This document shows positions 1-8,952 of a DNA stretch of 64,000 nucleotides, piece by piece. Under the pieces are notes generated by a model that worked only from the letters and a program-made list of their open reading frames with translations, was not told the origin of the DNA and did not search any database. The stretch's first letter is position 1. Each line of letters starts with the position of its first letter. The DNA is from Planctomycetota bacterium (GTDB lineage Bacteria; Planctomycetota; Planctomycetia; Pirellulales; Pirellulaceae), in the NCBI GenBank assembly GCA_026692845.1, contig JAPLNM010000100.1, forward strand, positions 1-64,000, read 5' to 3'. The translations under genes and the position numbers were made by a program.

Positions 1-105
1 GAACCCAGATGCGTCAAGCGCCGGAGGGACCAGTACAAGCTGATGATGGAACCCCGAGACAAACTGCGACAGAGGCTCAGCAAGGGAGATAACTCGTTTG
101 AGTGA
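1..105 (+). CDS. C-terminal end of an unidentified protein (partial)
   Basis: Frame 1 is open from the first base of the window to a TGA at 103-105, giving 34 residues. The peptide is very basic and reads like a charged helical tail, ending in LSKGDNSFE. Nothing in it identifies a family, and the start lies outside the window. The support is only the open frame and natural-looking composition, so it could be chance. It would be transcribed towards the convergent fabH gene, with a repeat-bearing gap in between. Confidence 0.3.
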   Translation, partial: EPRCVKRRRDQYKLMMEPRDKLRQRLSKGDNSFE

Positions 106-129
106 AACAGTTTACGCAAGGCGTACAGT

Positions 130-275
130 GCCATTCGTGCCTGGCACCGGATTGGCAGTCGCACCGGATTGGCAGTCGCGATGGGTGCCTGGCACCTAGT
201 TAACGCCGCACCTAGTTAACGCCACTGGGTTTGCTAGCATCCGGGCAGGTCGCAAGCGATCGGACGGATCAGAGG
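130..275 (-). repeat. Degenerate copies of the 59-bp minisatellite plus GATCNGACG repeats
   Basis: The stretch contains GTGCCTGGCACC twice, TAGTTAACGCC twice and CACTGGGTTTGCTAGCATCC. These are the same blocks, reverse-complemented, that make up the 59-bp unit repeated at 49577-50105. It runs straight into gatcggacg and gatcagagg (256-273), matching the 9-bp repeats that border the large array. The fabH stop codon lies inside this 9-bp repeat. It is a second, decayed locus of the same composite element. Confidence 0.75.
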
Positions 276-1309
276 CGCAGTAGGGCAGTGCCCCAGGTCA
301 AGCCGGCGCCGAAGCCGCACAGTAGAGCGAGTTTTCCCTTTTTCAACCTGCCTTGCAGGTTCGCTTCGTGAAGCGCCAGCGGGATGCTTGCCGCCGAGGT
401 GTTTCCGTACCGGTCGAGGTTGATGATGACCTTGTCGGGCGCGATCTGCAAGTCCCTGACCGCCGCATCGATGATCCGCGTGTTGGCTTGATGCATGACC
501 AAAAGATCGACATCCTCCAGGGAGTATCCCGATGCTGCAACGACATCCTTGCAACTGTCGACGACGCAGCGCACGGCCCACTTGAAGACCGCTTTGCCAT
601 CCATCTGCATGTACTGTCGGCCTTGGGCTAAACGCTCGGGGGTCAGAGGTTCTCTGGACCCACCTCCGGGTGTGCAAAGCGATTCAGGAGAGCCTTCGGC
701 TCCCAAGGTAAACGAGAGGATCCCAGTCATGGTTTTTGGATCGCTCGACGCGGTGGGTTCGACCGGTTGGAGCAGCGCCGCGCCGGCGCCGTCGCCGAAG
801 AGCGGATAGGTCTTTATATCCGACGGATTGACCGTCCGGCTCATGACCTCGCTACCGATGATCAAGGCGTTTCGCGCTAGGCCGTTGGCGACAAATTGCG
901 AGCCGACGATCAGTCCGTACATGAAACCTGAGCAAGCCGCATTGATGTCGAAGGCCGGCGCGATGCACCCGAGTTTGCGCTGCAAAATGCAGGCTGTCGA
1001 GGGGGTCATGAAGTCCTGCGTGATGGTTGCCACTAGGACCAGATCGACCTCTTTGGGGTCGACCTGAGCGCGGTTCAAGCAATCCATGGCTGCTAGGTAG
1101 CCCAGATCGCTGGAGGCTTGGTCCTCACTGGCGAACCTTCGCTCTCGAATGCCGGTGCGTTGGATGATCCACTGGCTATCGCAACCCAGTTGTGCCAAGT
1201 CTTCGTTGGTCACGATACGCGTTGGTGTGAACATTCCGGTAGAGGCGATAACCACTGGGATCTGCTTGCCAAGTCGGCTGCGTCCACTCTCGACTAATGA
1301 AGCATTCAT
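269..1309 (-). CDS. fabH: Beta-ketoacyl-ACP synthase III (KAS III)
   Basis: This cytosolic thiolase-fold enzyme starts fatty acid synthesis by condensing acetyl-CoA with malonyl-ACP. With the ATG at 1309 it has 346 residues, close to the family norm. The catalytic triad is visible: Cys126 in NAACSGF, His273 in VMHQANTR and Asn303 in YGNTSAAS. The GFGAGLTWGTALL motif closes the C-terminus. The frame stays open upstream to a TTG at 1372, but the family begins near QIPVVIASTG, so the ATG 16 codons earlier is preferred. A TATACT hexamer lies upstream on the coding strand around 1362-1367 and could be a -10 box. No other fatty-acid genes are adjacent. The stop codon falls in a GATCNGACG repeat. 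The FabH assignment is firm; the exact acyl-CoA preference is unknown. Confidence 0.93.
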   Translation of the reverse strand: MNASLVESGRSRLGKQIPVVIASTGMFTPTRIVTNEDLAQLGCDSQWIIQRTGIRERRFASEDQASSDLGYLAAMDCLNRAQVDPKEVDLVLVATITQDFMTPSTACILQRKLGCIAPAFDINAACSGFMYGLIVGSQFVANGLARNALIIGSEVMSRTVNPSDIKTYPLFGDGAGAALLQPVEPTASSDPKTMTGILSFTLGAEGSPESLCTPGGGSREPLTPERLAQGRQYMQMDGKAVFKWAVRCVVDSCKDVVAASGYSLEDVDLLVMHQANTRIIDAAVRDLQIAPDKVIINLDRYGNTSAASIPLALHEANLQGRLKKGKLALLCGFGAGLTWGTALLRL

Positions 1310-1655
1310 CTTGGCGACACGAGGAGGTAGTTCATGCTTGGCACTTGCCTCGCGAGTCCGAGAGTATAGCAATGCGAGGGTGGCTGAATACGGCTTTTTT
1401 GGACAGATTCGCCGGCGCGCGAAGTGCTAACGCAGGATCTGGTTTGGGTGAATCCAAGGGATCGCAACGATTTTGACAAGATTTCAACAATTTTGACGAT
1501 TCCGCCGTTTTGGGGGGTGACTACGCCTAGGTAGGGGGGTTAGATTCTACGGCTACAGCGGGTCTGTTATCACGCTTTGTACGCGTGAATCGTGGCCATT
1601 ATGCCGTGGCTCGTTTCCCCCACACACTCCAGCCATAGAAAGTGTTGATGTTGCG

Positions 1656-2483
1656 ATGTGCTTGATCGCCATTCAATATCGCGTGGTTCCAGAGAGTCCT
1701 ATCCTCGTGGCCACCAATCGCGAGGAGTTTTACGATCGGCGGAGTCATTCGCCGAGTATTCAATCTGGTAAACCGCGTGTTCTGTGTCCCCTCGATCAAC
1801 GTAGCGGAGGGACTTGGTTGGGTGTCAACCAACACGGAGTCTTCGTAGGGATCTGCAACCGCAGAGTTTTCGAACCTTTGGGTTCGAATCTTTCCCGAGG
1901 ATTGCTCGTCAAAGAAGTGTTGAAGGCGCCCAATAGTCGTGAGGCCGTCGAGCGAGCGCTCGAGGAGACCCACAAACACCGTTTTGAAGCTTGTAATTTG
2001 GTGATTGCTGACCGAGATTTCGGTTTTGCGATTCACCATGACCAAGAGGATGAAGTGGTTGATTTGCAACCTGGACTGAGCATCATCGGCGGTCGGAATC
2101 TGAACGATCCGCGCGACGAACGTGTTCAACTTGCAGGCCGACTGCTTACCCTTCAAAACCTCGATTCTCCTGTGAAATTCTTGGCTGTCGCCAGCAAGGT
2201 TTTCGCGAGGTTGCCCAATCCGTTGGCTCGCGCCAGCATGGTTATCCAAGGGGTCGATTACGGTACGGTCTCGAGCACCCTGATCGCTCTTGGACCTAAA
2301 CCCCGCGACGCTATTTTCCAGTATGCGGATGGTCCTGCTAGCGAAGCACGTTTCGAGGACTACTCGCCCCTGTTGCGGGATATACTCAGTCGTGGACTTC
2401 GCGAGTCGAAGTCCAAGGCGATCGCATCTGCGGAGATGTCGGAATCCGAAGCGGACTTGGCCGAAACGGCCGACATCGATTGA
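1656..2483 (+). CDS. NRDE (TANGO2-like) family protein
   Basis: The 275-residue protein begins MCLIAI and carries ATNREEFYDRRS near residue 23, the signature that gives the NRDE family its name (here NREE). GGTWLGVNQHGVFVGICNRR and HHDQEDEVVDLQPG are further family blocks. The N-terminal Cys2 is the position used as nucleophile in Ntn-hydrolase folds, to which this family has been related, but no substrate is established. The eukaryotic homologue TANGO2 is implicated in heme and lipid handling. Length matches the family. It is divergent from fabH across a 346-bp gap and precedes the sugar kinase on the same strand at too large a distance (345 bp) for obvious coupling. A cytosolic protein is inferred, because no signal peptide is seen. 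Confidence 0.85.
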   Translation: MCLIAIQYRVVPESPILVATNREEFYDRRSHSPSIQSGKPRVLCPLDQRSGGTWLGVNQHGVFVGICNRRVFEPLGSNLSRGLLVKEVLKAPNSREAVERALEETHKHRFEACNLVIADRDFGFAIHHDQEDEVVDLQPGLSIIGGRNLNDPRDERVQLAGRLLTLQNLDSPVKFLAVASKVFARLPNPLARASMVIQGVDYGTVSSTLIALGPKPRDAIFQYADGPASEARFEDYSPLLRDILSRGLRESKSKAIASAEMSESEADLAETADID

Positions 2484-2659
2484 TCGATGGTCATCCTGGG
2501 TATGGAGAGGTCCATTCTCCTTGCAAGTTCCTGGATGCATGCCCCAGCGGCCAGCGCTAGTGGATCAAGAAGGGGTTGGTACATCGAAGCTTGTCGTCTC
2601 GGCGACAAGCTTCGGACCATAGTGGTTTTGGGTACCACGTAGAACCGATCGATCCACAT

Positions 2660-2824
2660 ATGAAAATCATTCGCCACCAAGATGCCCGAGGACAGATCCG
2701 CTTTGACAGTGCGCATGCCGAGGGCAAGCTTCCGGTTTGTCTCAAGCACGGAGATACCGTTTGGAGCGATATCGAGAGGATCGGCGCGTTGACGAACCAT
2801 TGGCTCGACGAGCCGCTCGGGTGA
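2660..2824 (+). CDS. Possible small protein upstream of the sugar kinase
   Basis: An ATG-initiated frame of 54 residues (MKIIRHQDARGQIRF at its start) fills the second half of the 345-bp gap between the NRDE gene and the kinase, ending 4 bp before the kinase ATG. Its start loosely resembles N-termini of fumarylacetoacetate hydrolase-family proteins, which would make it a truncated remnant, but this is only an impression. There is no clear Shine-Dalgarno sequence. The close spacing would allow translational coupling. I see nothing else in 2484-2659. Confidence 0.25.
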   Translation: MKIIRHQDARGQIRFDSAHAEGKLPVCLKHGDTVWSDIERIGALTNHWLDEPLG

Positions 2825-2828
2825 TCCG

Positions 2829-4160
2829 ATGATCCGTCCGGGCCATAGTTCGATTGGGTTGGATATTGGCAGCAGCTCGATCAAGGGGGCCGTGCTTGAC
2901 CTCGAAGCCGGTGAATTGGTTTCGGTCTGCTCTTGTCCGTTTCCAGATCCGATCGTGGGGTTGCCTGAGGGCCATATCGAGATCGATCCGGCATCGATTC
3001 TCGCACGGGTTCGGCAAGTGATCGATGAGTTAGCCGAACAAGTCAGTTCGCGAAGCTCGATTTGGATTTGCGGGCAGATGGGTGGACTGATTTTGGCTGA
3101 CGAGCGTGGCCGAGCCGAGTCGAACTACATTTCGTGGCGTGATCAGCGCGCCTTGCTAGCTTCGCCCGGCATGCGGACTTCGCTCGAGACGCTACGACTC
3201 GATTGGCCGGAGGCGATATTTGCGAGTTTGGGAAGGGAGTTGCAAGCCGGATCGACCTCGACTCTTTTGCACTGGCTTTCGGAGCATCGCCAGCTGCGAG
3301 ATGGCGTCCTCCCATTGTCGATCGCGGATTTTTGCATCAGTCATTTTGCCAAGCAGCCCGGTACCATGCACACAACGCATGCGATTGGACTGATCGACTT
3401 GGGCAAGCGCGATTGGCACTACGGGGCCATGGAGCGCATCGGGCTTGGAGATCTTTGGTGGCCCGAATTGGTATGCGACGAGCGTTCGATGGCTAGGTGG
3501 AAAATCGGCTCGCATCTTTACCAAGTGCATGGTTCGTATGGAGACCAGCAGTGCGCGCTGTTCGGAGCGGGCTTGGGCCTGGGCGAACTTTCGATCAATA
3601 TCTCGACAGGATCGCAAGTCAGCCTGCTTAGCGATCGGTTTGAAAGTGGGGCGTATCAAACGCGCGCTTACTTTGGCGATCGCTTTCTCAAGACGATCAC
3701 CCATTTGCCTGCGGGCAGGTCACTGAATGCGTTGGTGGACCTGCTGACTGAGTTGGCTTTTGCCGAAGGTCAGACGCTTGAGCGGGTTTGGGAGAACATT
3801 TCGGATAAAATGGACCAAGTCGCATCGACCGATATGACGTCGGATATTGCCTTTTTTGCAGGTCCGGTCGGAAGCTTTGGATCCTTGAGCCATTTGACCA
3901 CCGAAAATCTCTCGGTCGGTCATCTGTTCTTGGCAGCTTGCAACGCCATGGCCAAGAATTATTCCCAAGCTGCACAGAGGTTATCGACCAGCGGCCGATG
4001 GGATTCGGTGGTTTTATCGGGTGGATTATCAAGTCGCCTACCCCGATTGGTCCGCTTGATCGAAGAGCGTTTTGAATTGCCTGTTCGGCAGTGCGCGGGG
4101 GAAGAAACGCTGCTTGGGTTATTGCGACTGGCGCAGCAGCATAGCAAAACGCAAGTTTAG
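2829..4160 (+). CDS. FGGY-family carbohydrate kinase, sedoheptulokinase-like
   Basis: The 443-residue protein has the two actin-like ATPase domains of FGGY sugar kinases. The N-terminal phosphate-1 motif is GLDIGSSSIKGAVLD (residues 10-24); WICGQMGGLIL and SWRDQRALL follow. A glycine-rich phosphate-2 region sits at SINISTGSQVSLL (about residue 256), and VVLSGGLSSRLPRL near residue 398 is the adenosine-binding part. The overall arrangement and the STGSQ block resemble sedoheptulokinase more than glycerol or xylulose kinase, so transfer of phosphate from ATP to a seven-carbon ketose is plausible but unproven. At 443 residues it is at the short end of the family. No transporter or isomerase neighbours help to fix the substrate. 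Confidence 0.8.
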   Translation: MIRPGHSSIGLDIGSSSIKGAVLDLEAGELVSVCSCPFPDPIVGLPEGHIEIDPASILARVRQVIDELAEQVSSRSSIWICGQMGGLILADERGRAESNYISWRDQRALLASPGMRTSLETLRLDWPEAIFASLGRELQAGSTSTLLHWLSEHRQLRDGVLPLSIADFCISHFAKQPGTMHTTHAIGLIDLGKRDWHYGAMERIGLGDLWWPELVCDERSMARWKIGSHLYQVHGSYGDQQCALFGAGLGLGELSINISTGSQVSLLSDRFESGAYQTRAYFGDRFLKTITHLPAGRSLNALVDLLTELAFAEGQTLERVWENISDKMDQVASTDMTSDIAFFAGPVGSFGSLSHLTTENLSVGHLFLAACNAMAKNYSQAAQRLSTSGRWDSVVLSGGLSSRLPRLVRLIEERFELPVRQCAGEETLLGLLRLAQQHSKTQV

Positions 4161-4293
4161 ACCTAGCAGTAGGGTTTTGAACTTCCCCGGGACAAGCGCA
4201 TCATGAATTGAGTGCATGGGCGGAATTGGCCGGTTTTTTCGGTCGCCTTGGCATCGGTAGTGGCGGTTTCGATCTGGGTCGGCGCCCAGGAGT

Positions 4294-5832
4294 TCAATCC
4301 TCTTCGTCGGTTTGCGCTTCCTGTTCGTCGACATCTTCGAAGTTGTTGTAGTTCAAAGGGGAGATGGCCCTTCGTAGGGCTTTGGTCATGGCTTCGATGG
4401 GGGGTTCCAGGCCTGTAAAAAGGCGGTACTGGTAGGCGGCTTGTCGAACGAACATGCTTAAGCCGGTGATGACGGGGCATCCGGCAGCCTTGGCGTTTCG
4501 GATCAGGAGCGTTTGTTCGGGGTTGTAGACGGTATCGAAGACCAGGGTGCGCGCATCGAGGTTTTCCTTTTTAAATGGAGAGGCATCCATTTCGGGGAAC
4601 ATGCCGATGGGAGTGCAGTTGACCATGATGTTGGGTTGGACGCTGTGACGTTCTTCCCAAGGCACAGCGCGTCCGCCAAATTCTTTTGCCAATTGGCTGG
4701 CGGCTTCGAAGTTTCGGCTTGAGAAAGCGACTCGGACGCGTCGTTGTGCTAGCCCCCAGCCGATGGCGCGAGCAACACCACCGGAACCCAGGAGCAGTGC
4801 CGAGCGGCCTTCGAAGGGATTGGGTTCTTCGAAAAGTTTACTCAGGCCGTAACCGATGCATTCCATTGCGGCGCGGTAATCGGTGTTGTAACCGATGCGA
4901 TCTTCGCCGCTCAGGACGATGGTATTGCAGGCTCCGATGCCTTGGGCGGCCGATTCGGCTTGGGTCAGCAAGGGGAGAACGGATTGTTTGTGGGGGATAG
5001 TCACGCTCAGTCCACCGACACCTTCGCGTTGGCACCATCGGAAGAAGGTTGAGATATCTCCTGCCGCGACGCGGAACGGCAAGTATCGGTAGTCTAGGTT
5101 GTTGGCTTCGAACGCGCTGTTGTGGAGCATGGGGCTATAGGATTGCGCGACGGGGTCGGCGACGACGCCGAATATCTTGGTTTTATCGGTGATGGTTTCG
5201 ACGCGGTAGACATTTTTCATGTCGTGGTAGGAAAGTTGGCCGGGAGCCACACGTCGGTCGAGGTTGAACACGCAGTAGGTAAACGGAGCGTCATAGCGAG
5301 CACCGAGGATTCGGGTGATTGAGCCGTAGTCCCCCATCGCGATACCGATGGTGGGTGTTTTGGCGTTGCGCATCAAATCGATAACCCGAGCGGTATCGTC
5401 GAACGAATTGGCTTGGACGGCGATTTTGACGATGTCCGCATCGAGTTTGGCTAGCCGAGCGTGGATCGCTTCGAGGTCTTCGGGTAAGCCTTCGAAGTTA
5501 TGGTAGCTGATGATTCGTTTGGTTTTTCCGTAGCGAGGGATTTTCGCGGCGGTGTCTTCCTCAAGATCGATGTATTCGACCCCAGTGGCGATCGATTGGC
5601 GAAGGAGCATCAAGCGGTCCTCTTCGGACTTTTCCCAGCGGCCTCCGTCTTCTTTTCGGCGGCAGGTCACTACGACGGGCGTGGGTCGATTTTTTAGAAT
5701 CCTGGCCAGTTCGATGCTACGGGCGATGTAATCCATCCGCAGCTCGACGAGCGTGGCGCCTTGGGCCGCTACATCGAGATGTTCTTGGATAGTGTGTTTA
5801 TGACGGGTGCGGGCGACGGTGACGCAAAGCAT
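4294..5832 (-). CDS. aroDE: Bifunctional 3-dehydroquinate dehydratase (type I) / shikimate dehydrogenase
   Basis: This is a fusion of two consecutive shikimate-pathway enzymes in 512 residues. Residues 1-215 form a type I dehydroquinase barrel with His111 (SYHNFEG) and the Schiff-base Lys136 (DIVKIAVQ). Residues 216-495 form the NADPH-dependent shikimate dehydrogenase: FGVVADPVAQSYSP, catalytic Lys282 in SVTIPHK, Asp318 in YNTDYRAAM, and the nucleotide-binding GSGGVARA near 349. The fusion should channel 3-dehydroquinate to shikimate; the same order is known from plants and some bacteria including planctomycetes. An acidic tail of about 20 residues (EDVDEQEAQTDEED) follows. The stop of the pabA/trpG gene lies 30 bp upstream on the same strand, so the two chorismate-pathway genes probably form an operon. 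Confidence 0.93.
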   Translation of the reverse strand: MLCVTVARTRHKHTIQEHLDVAAQGATLVELRMDYIARSIELARILKNRPTPVVVTCRRKEDGGRWEKSEEDRLMLLRQSIATGVEYIDLEEDTAAKIPRYGKTKRIISYHNFEGLPEDLEAIHARLAKLDADIVKIAVQANSFDDTARVIDLMRNAKTPTIGIAMGDYGSITRILGARYDAPFTYCVFNLDRRVAPGQLSYHDMKNVYRVETITDKTKIFGVVADPVAQSYSPMLHNSAFEANNLDYRYLPFRVAAGDISTFFRWCQREGVGGLSVTIPHKQSVLPLLTQAESAAQGIGACNTIVLSGEDRIGYNTDYRAAMECIGYGLSKLFEEPNPFEGRSALLLGSGGVARAIGWGLAQRRVRVAFSSRNFEAASQLAKEFGGRAVPWEERHSVQPNIMVNCTPIGMFPEMDASPFKKENLDARTLVFDTVYNPEQTLLIRNAKAAGCPVITGLSMFVRQAAYQYRLFTGLEPPIEAMTKALRRAISPLNYNNFEDVDEQEAQTDEED

Positions 5833-5862
5833 GCTGTGGAGGAGGCTGGTCGAAAAAGGGGT

Positions 5863-6462
5863 TTACTCGGAAGGCGGACCCGACCAGCTTAAAAATCGCT
5901 TCAGAAGCGTCGGTCCGGGTTCGGTCAAAAAACTTTCGGGGTGGAACTGCCAGCCTTCGACAGGGAACTGCCGGTGCCGGACTCCCATGATAATTCGATT
6001 GCCTTGGGAGTCTTGCACCCAGGAGGAAACCTGCAAGCAGGAAGGGAGGCTTTCGGGGAGGATGACCAAGGAGTGGTATCGCGTTGCGATGAATGGGTTG
6101 GGCAGCTCGGAGAACATTCCTTTGCCGTCGTGGCAAATTCGATCGGTTTTGCCGTGCATGAGTTCGGGGGCTCGGACGATTTTCCCGCCGAAGGCTTGTC
6201 CGATCGATTGATGGCCCAGGCAAACGCCCAGGATTGGGAATTCGCGATGAAGTTTTTCGATGACTTCGACGCAGATTCCGGCTTCGTTGGGAGTGCAGGG
6301 GCCTGGTGAGAGTAGGATCCGATCGGGCCGCATTTGTCGGATTTGTTCGACCGTCAGTTCATCGTTTCGGACCGTGCGTACATCGAGGCTCGGATCGATT
6401 TCTCCGAGTCGTTGGACGAGGTTGTAAGTAAATGAATCGTAATTGTCGATCAACAGGATCAT
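5863..6462 (-). CDS. pabA: Aminodeoxychorismate/anthranilate synthase glutamine amidotransferase subunit
   Basis: A class I glutamine amidotransferase of 199 residues that releases ammonia from glutamine for chorismate amination. It starts MILLIDNYDSFTYNLVQ, the textbook opening of PabA/TrpG. The triad is Cys81 in GVCLGHQSIGQAFGG, His174 and Glu176 in GWQFHPESFLT. An upstream in-frame extension to 6510 adds 16 residues that do not fit the family, so the ATG at 6462 is chosen. Whether it works with PabB, TrpE or both cannot be told, because the synthase subunit is not in the window. It is co-directional with aroDE, 30 bp downstream, which supports a joint aromatic/folate biosynthesis role. Confidence 0.9.
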   Translation of the reverse strand: MILLIDNYDSFTYNLVQRLGEIDPSLDVRTVRNDELTVEQIRQMRPDRILLSPGPCTPNEAGICVEVIEKLHREFPILGVCLGHQSIGQAFGGKIVRAPELMHGKTDRICHDGKGMFSELPNPFIATRYHSLVILPESLPSCLQVSSWVQDSQGNRIIMGVRHRQFPVEGWQFHPESFLTEPGPTLLKRFLSWSGPPSE

Positions 6463-6684
6463 TGATCTGGCTTTTTTTGGGGGAACGTTTATTCTCTTCG
6501 GGCCTAACAAGTCCGAAAAGGCACTTCGTGGTCTGCAGGTCTCTTAGGTTAACCTCAACCCGGAAAAAAGGTACTACTGAGACCGGATTGTTGTTGAAGT
6601 TGCCTGAAGGGAACGACGATAACGATAATGCCTACTCTTCCTTGCCTAATGTTCATTGAGCACCAAGAACCCCGGACAGCTTTT

Positions 6685-6924
6685 ATGGAACGAACACCCT
6701 CAGCAGGGTCCCTTTCAGGGAATTTTCTAGGCTCGGAGTATTTCGACACTTTCGGTAGCTCAACGATTTTTGGATCGCCGGGTGGATCGAACACCAAGGC
6801 AGCGTCGAAGACCGCCGAGTCGACCAATAAGCAGTCTGGCTTGTGGGGTAACGGTTCGGTGGCCGCACGCGACGGCGGACAATGGCCCTTGGGCTCACAG
6901 ACCTTCTCTTCGACGAAGCCATAG
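6685..6924 (+). CDS. Doubtful small Ser/Gly/Thr-rich protein
   Basis: A plus-strand ATG frame of 79 residues begins MERTPSAGSLSGNF and overlaps the 3' end of asnB by 30 bp. Its composition (Gly, Ser, Thr, few Arg or Cys) is more natural than most antisense frames here, and it fills most of the otherwise empty 432-bp gap between asnB and pabA (6463-6894). It has no recognisable family, no signal peptide and no clear ribosome binding site, and the minus strand is also open here. It may be non-coding. Confidence 0.18.
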   Translation: MERTPSAGSLSGNFLGSEYFDTFGSSTIFGSPGGSNTKAASKTAESTNKQSGLWGNGSVAARDGGQWPLGSQTFSSTKP

Positions 6925-8844
6925 TTCGAGTACTAGCAGATTCCAAAGACGATAGCCTTGGTTGGCTCGTCCTTGCATGTGCTCGTCGACCAATTGCCGG
7001 ATCGCTTCGGGCCTAAAGAACTGATGGCATCGAGCGTCGTTGCCCAGCAGAGCATCGTTCGTACGCTCTTTAAGCGACGTGCGAAACCATTTGGCGATCG
7101 GTATGCCAAAGCCCATCTTGGGCCTTGTCCAGATTTCGGCAGGAAGTTCGTCTCGGAAGGTTTCCCGCAGCAGCCATTTGCCTTTCCCTCGATGCATTTT
7201 GAGTTTCAGCGGCAAGCTCATCGCCCACTCGACCAGGGTGTAGTCGAGGAACGGTTGGCGCGCTTCGAGCGAGTGCCTCATCGACGCCATATCGACCTTA
7301 GTCATCAGATCGCAGGGGATGTAGGTTTGCAGGTCGGCGGCCATCGCGCAACTCATCGGGTCACGCTTGGCGGGGTTGGCCTTGGTCCAAGCCTGATCGA
7401 GGAAGGCGAAGGGATCTTGATTCGGAAGCGCTTCGATGAATGCATCTTGGTAAAGATTGATGCGGGCTTGTTCACCGAAGATCTGTATCCAATTGATGTA
7501 ACGTCGAGGTGATGACTGTCCAAGAGCCTCGCAGAACCGCCGGATCCGTCGTAGGATCGAACGCCGGGCGTTGGAGTCGGGCAAGGATCGGATCAAGCGA
7601 GAGCCCGAGAGCCAACCGACGGGCAAGCAGCTTTGGAGCTGCTCGCTCAATTGCAGGGCGCGATAACGTTCATATCCTCCAAAGAGCTCATCGCCCCCAT
7701 CGCCGCTGAGGGCCACGGTCACCGATTGGCGGGTCAGTTCACAGAGATACCAGGTTGGCACGGCGCTTGAATCGCTGAACGGCTCGTCGTAATGATCGAC
7801 CAACGCGTCGAGTATTCCGACCGCGTCGGGCTGGACTTCAAACCGCTCGTGCTTGGTCCCAAGATGCTTGGCCACCGAGGCGGCGTATTGCGTTTCATCG
7901 AAGTCGGCTTCGGAAAACCCGATCGCGAAGGTCCGCAAAGGGGTCGAAAGCAGCTTTTGTGCAATCGCACATACCAGCGACGAATCGATTCCTCCCGAGA
8001 GGAACGCCCCCAACGGAACGTCGCTGCGCAGGCGTCGCTCGACGGCTGCGGTCAACTGGGTTCGAAGCTCGGACTTGGCTTGGTTCAAGCTGATGCTGGC
8101 CTGATAGGACCAATCGATGTCCCAATACCGCTGTATCTCGATTCGGCCATTCTCAAAGACCAAAAAATGACCGGGGGGTAGCTTGTTTACCCCCCGATAG
8201 ATCGTCATCGGATGAGGGATGTACTGGTAAGTCAAGTACGAATCGATCGCACTCGGATCGATCTGGGTCGGAAAGCCCGGCACGCTTCGCAAGGCCTTGA
8301 GTTCGCTTGCAAAGAATAGCCGATCCCCCGAGTGCCAGTAAAAAAGCGGTTTTTTTCCAAGCCGATCCCGAGCCAATACCAGCCGGTTTTTCTTGGAATC
8401 CCAAAGGGCGATGGCGAACATCCCATTGAAATGCTTGAAACAATCCGTTCCAAGATCTTCATACAGATGGACGATCGTCTCGGTGTCGCTTTGCGAGCTG
8501 AATCGATGCCCGGCTCCTTCGAGCCGATGCCGCAGTTGGCGGTAGTTGTAGATCTCGCCGTTGAACACCAATCGCACCGAAGCGTCTTCATTGGTCATCG
8601 GCTGTCGGCCAGTATCCAGATCGATGATCGAGAGTCGCCGGAATCCTAGCGCGACCCGGCTGCTTGCGGAGGTTTCGACCAGATGGTTCGATCGCTTGGC
8701 GGCCGGAGAGTTATCGGCCGGAGAGACCCAAAGGCCTTCATCGTCTGGCCCCCGATGCGCGATCGCATCGGTCATCGCCCGGAGCTGTTGAACCGACAAG
8801 CCGGACGCATGGGCCGACCACACCCCTCCAGCGATGCCGCACAT
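6895..8844 (-). CDS. asnB: Asparagine synthetase (glutamine-hydrolysing)
   Basis: A cytosolic two-domain enzyme converting aspartate, glutamine and ATP to asparagine. Cys2 of MCGIAGGVW is the N-terminal nucleophile of the Ntn glutaminase domain, followed by HRGPDDEGLW, RRLSIIDL and NGEIYNYRQLR. The synthetase domain has the PP-loop SGGIDSSLVCA near residue 285 and SGDGGDELFGGYERY near 385. At 649 residues it is the long AsnB type. Members of this group sometimes act in exopolysaccharide or lipopeptide clusters as amidotransferases, but the neighbours here do not indicate such a cluster. It is 108 bp downstream of a secreted hypothetical protein on the same strand. Confidence 0.93.
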   Translation of the reverse strand: MCGIAGGVWSAHASGLSVQQLRAMTDAIAHRGPDDEGLWVSPADNSPAAKRSNHLVETSASSRVALGFRRLSIIDLDTGRQPMTNEDASVRLVFNGEIYNYRQLRHRLEGAGHRFSSQSDTETIVHLYEDLGTDCFKHFNGMFAIALWDSKKNRLVLARDRLGKKPLFYWHSGDRLFFASELKALRSVPGFPTQIDPSAIDSYLTYQYIPHPMTIYRGVNKLPPGHFLVFENGRIEIQRYWDIDWSYQASISLNQAKSELRTQLTAAVERRLRSDVPLGAFLSGGIDSSLVCAIAQKLLSTPLRTFAIGFSEADFDETQYAASVAKHLGTKHERFEVQPDAVGILDALVDHYDEPFSDSSAVPTWYLCELTRQSVTVALSGDGGDELFGGYERYRALQLSEQLQSCLPVGWLSGSRLIRSLPDSNARRSILRRIRRFCEALGQSSPRRYINWIQIFGEQARINLYQDAFIEALPNQDPFAFLDQAWTKANPAKRDPMSCAMAADLQTYIPCDLMTKVDMASMRHSLEARQPFLDYTLVEWAMSLPLKLKMHRGKGKWLLRETFRDELPAEIWTRPKMGFGIPIAKWFRTSLKERTNDALLGNDARCHQFFRPEAIRQLVDEHMQGRANQGYRLWNLLVLELWLRRREGL

Positions 8845-8952
8845 TTGAATTGTCCTCGAGAGAAAGACGAACGATTGGAGGATTCCCCAGGGGATCGTTC
8901 GCTCAATTCTCTATTGTAACGCCTGTTGGCCATCGACACTTCAGCAGGTCGA

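Noticed and set aside
1878-1890. tRNA T-loop-like ggttcgaatc
   Set aside because: Inside the NRDE coding sequence with no cloverleaf around it.
1599-2540. 313-residue minus-strand open frame
   Set aside because: Covers the NRDE-family gene in antisense; no recognisable motifs.
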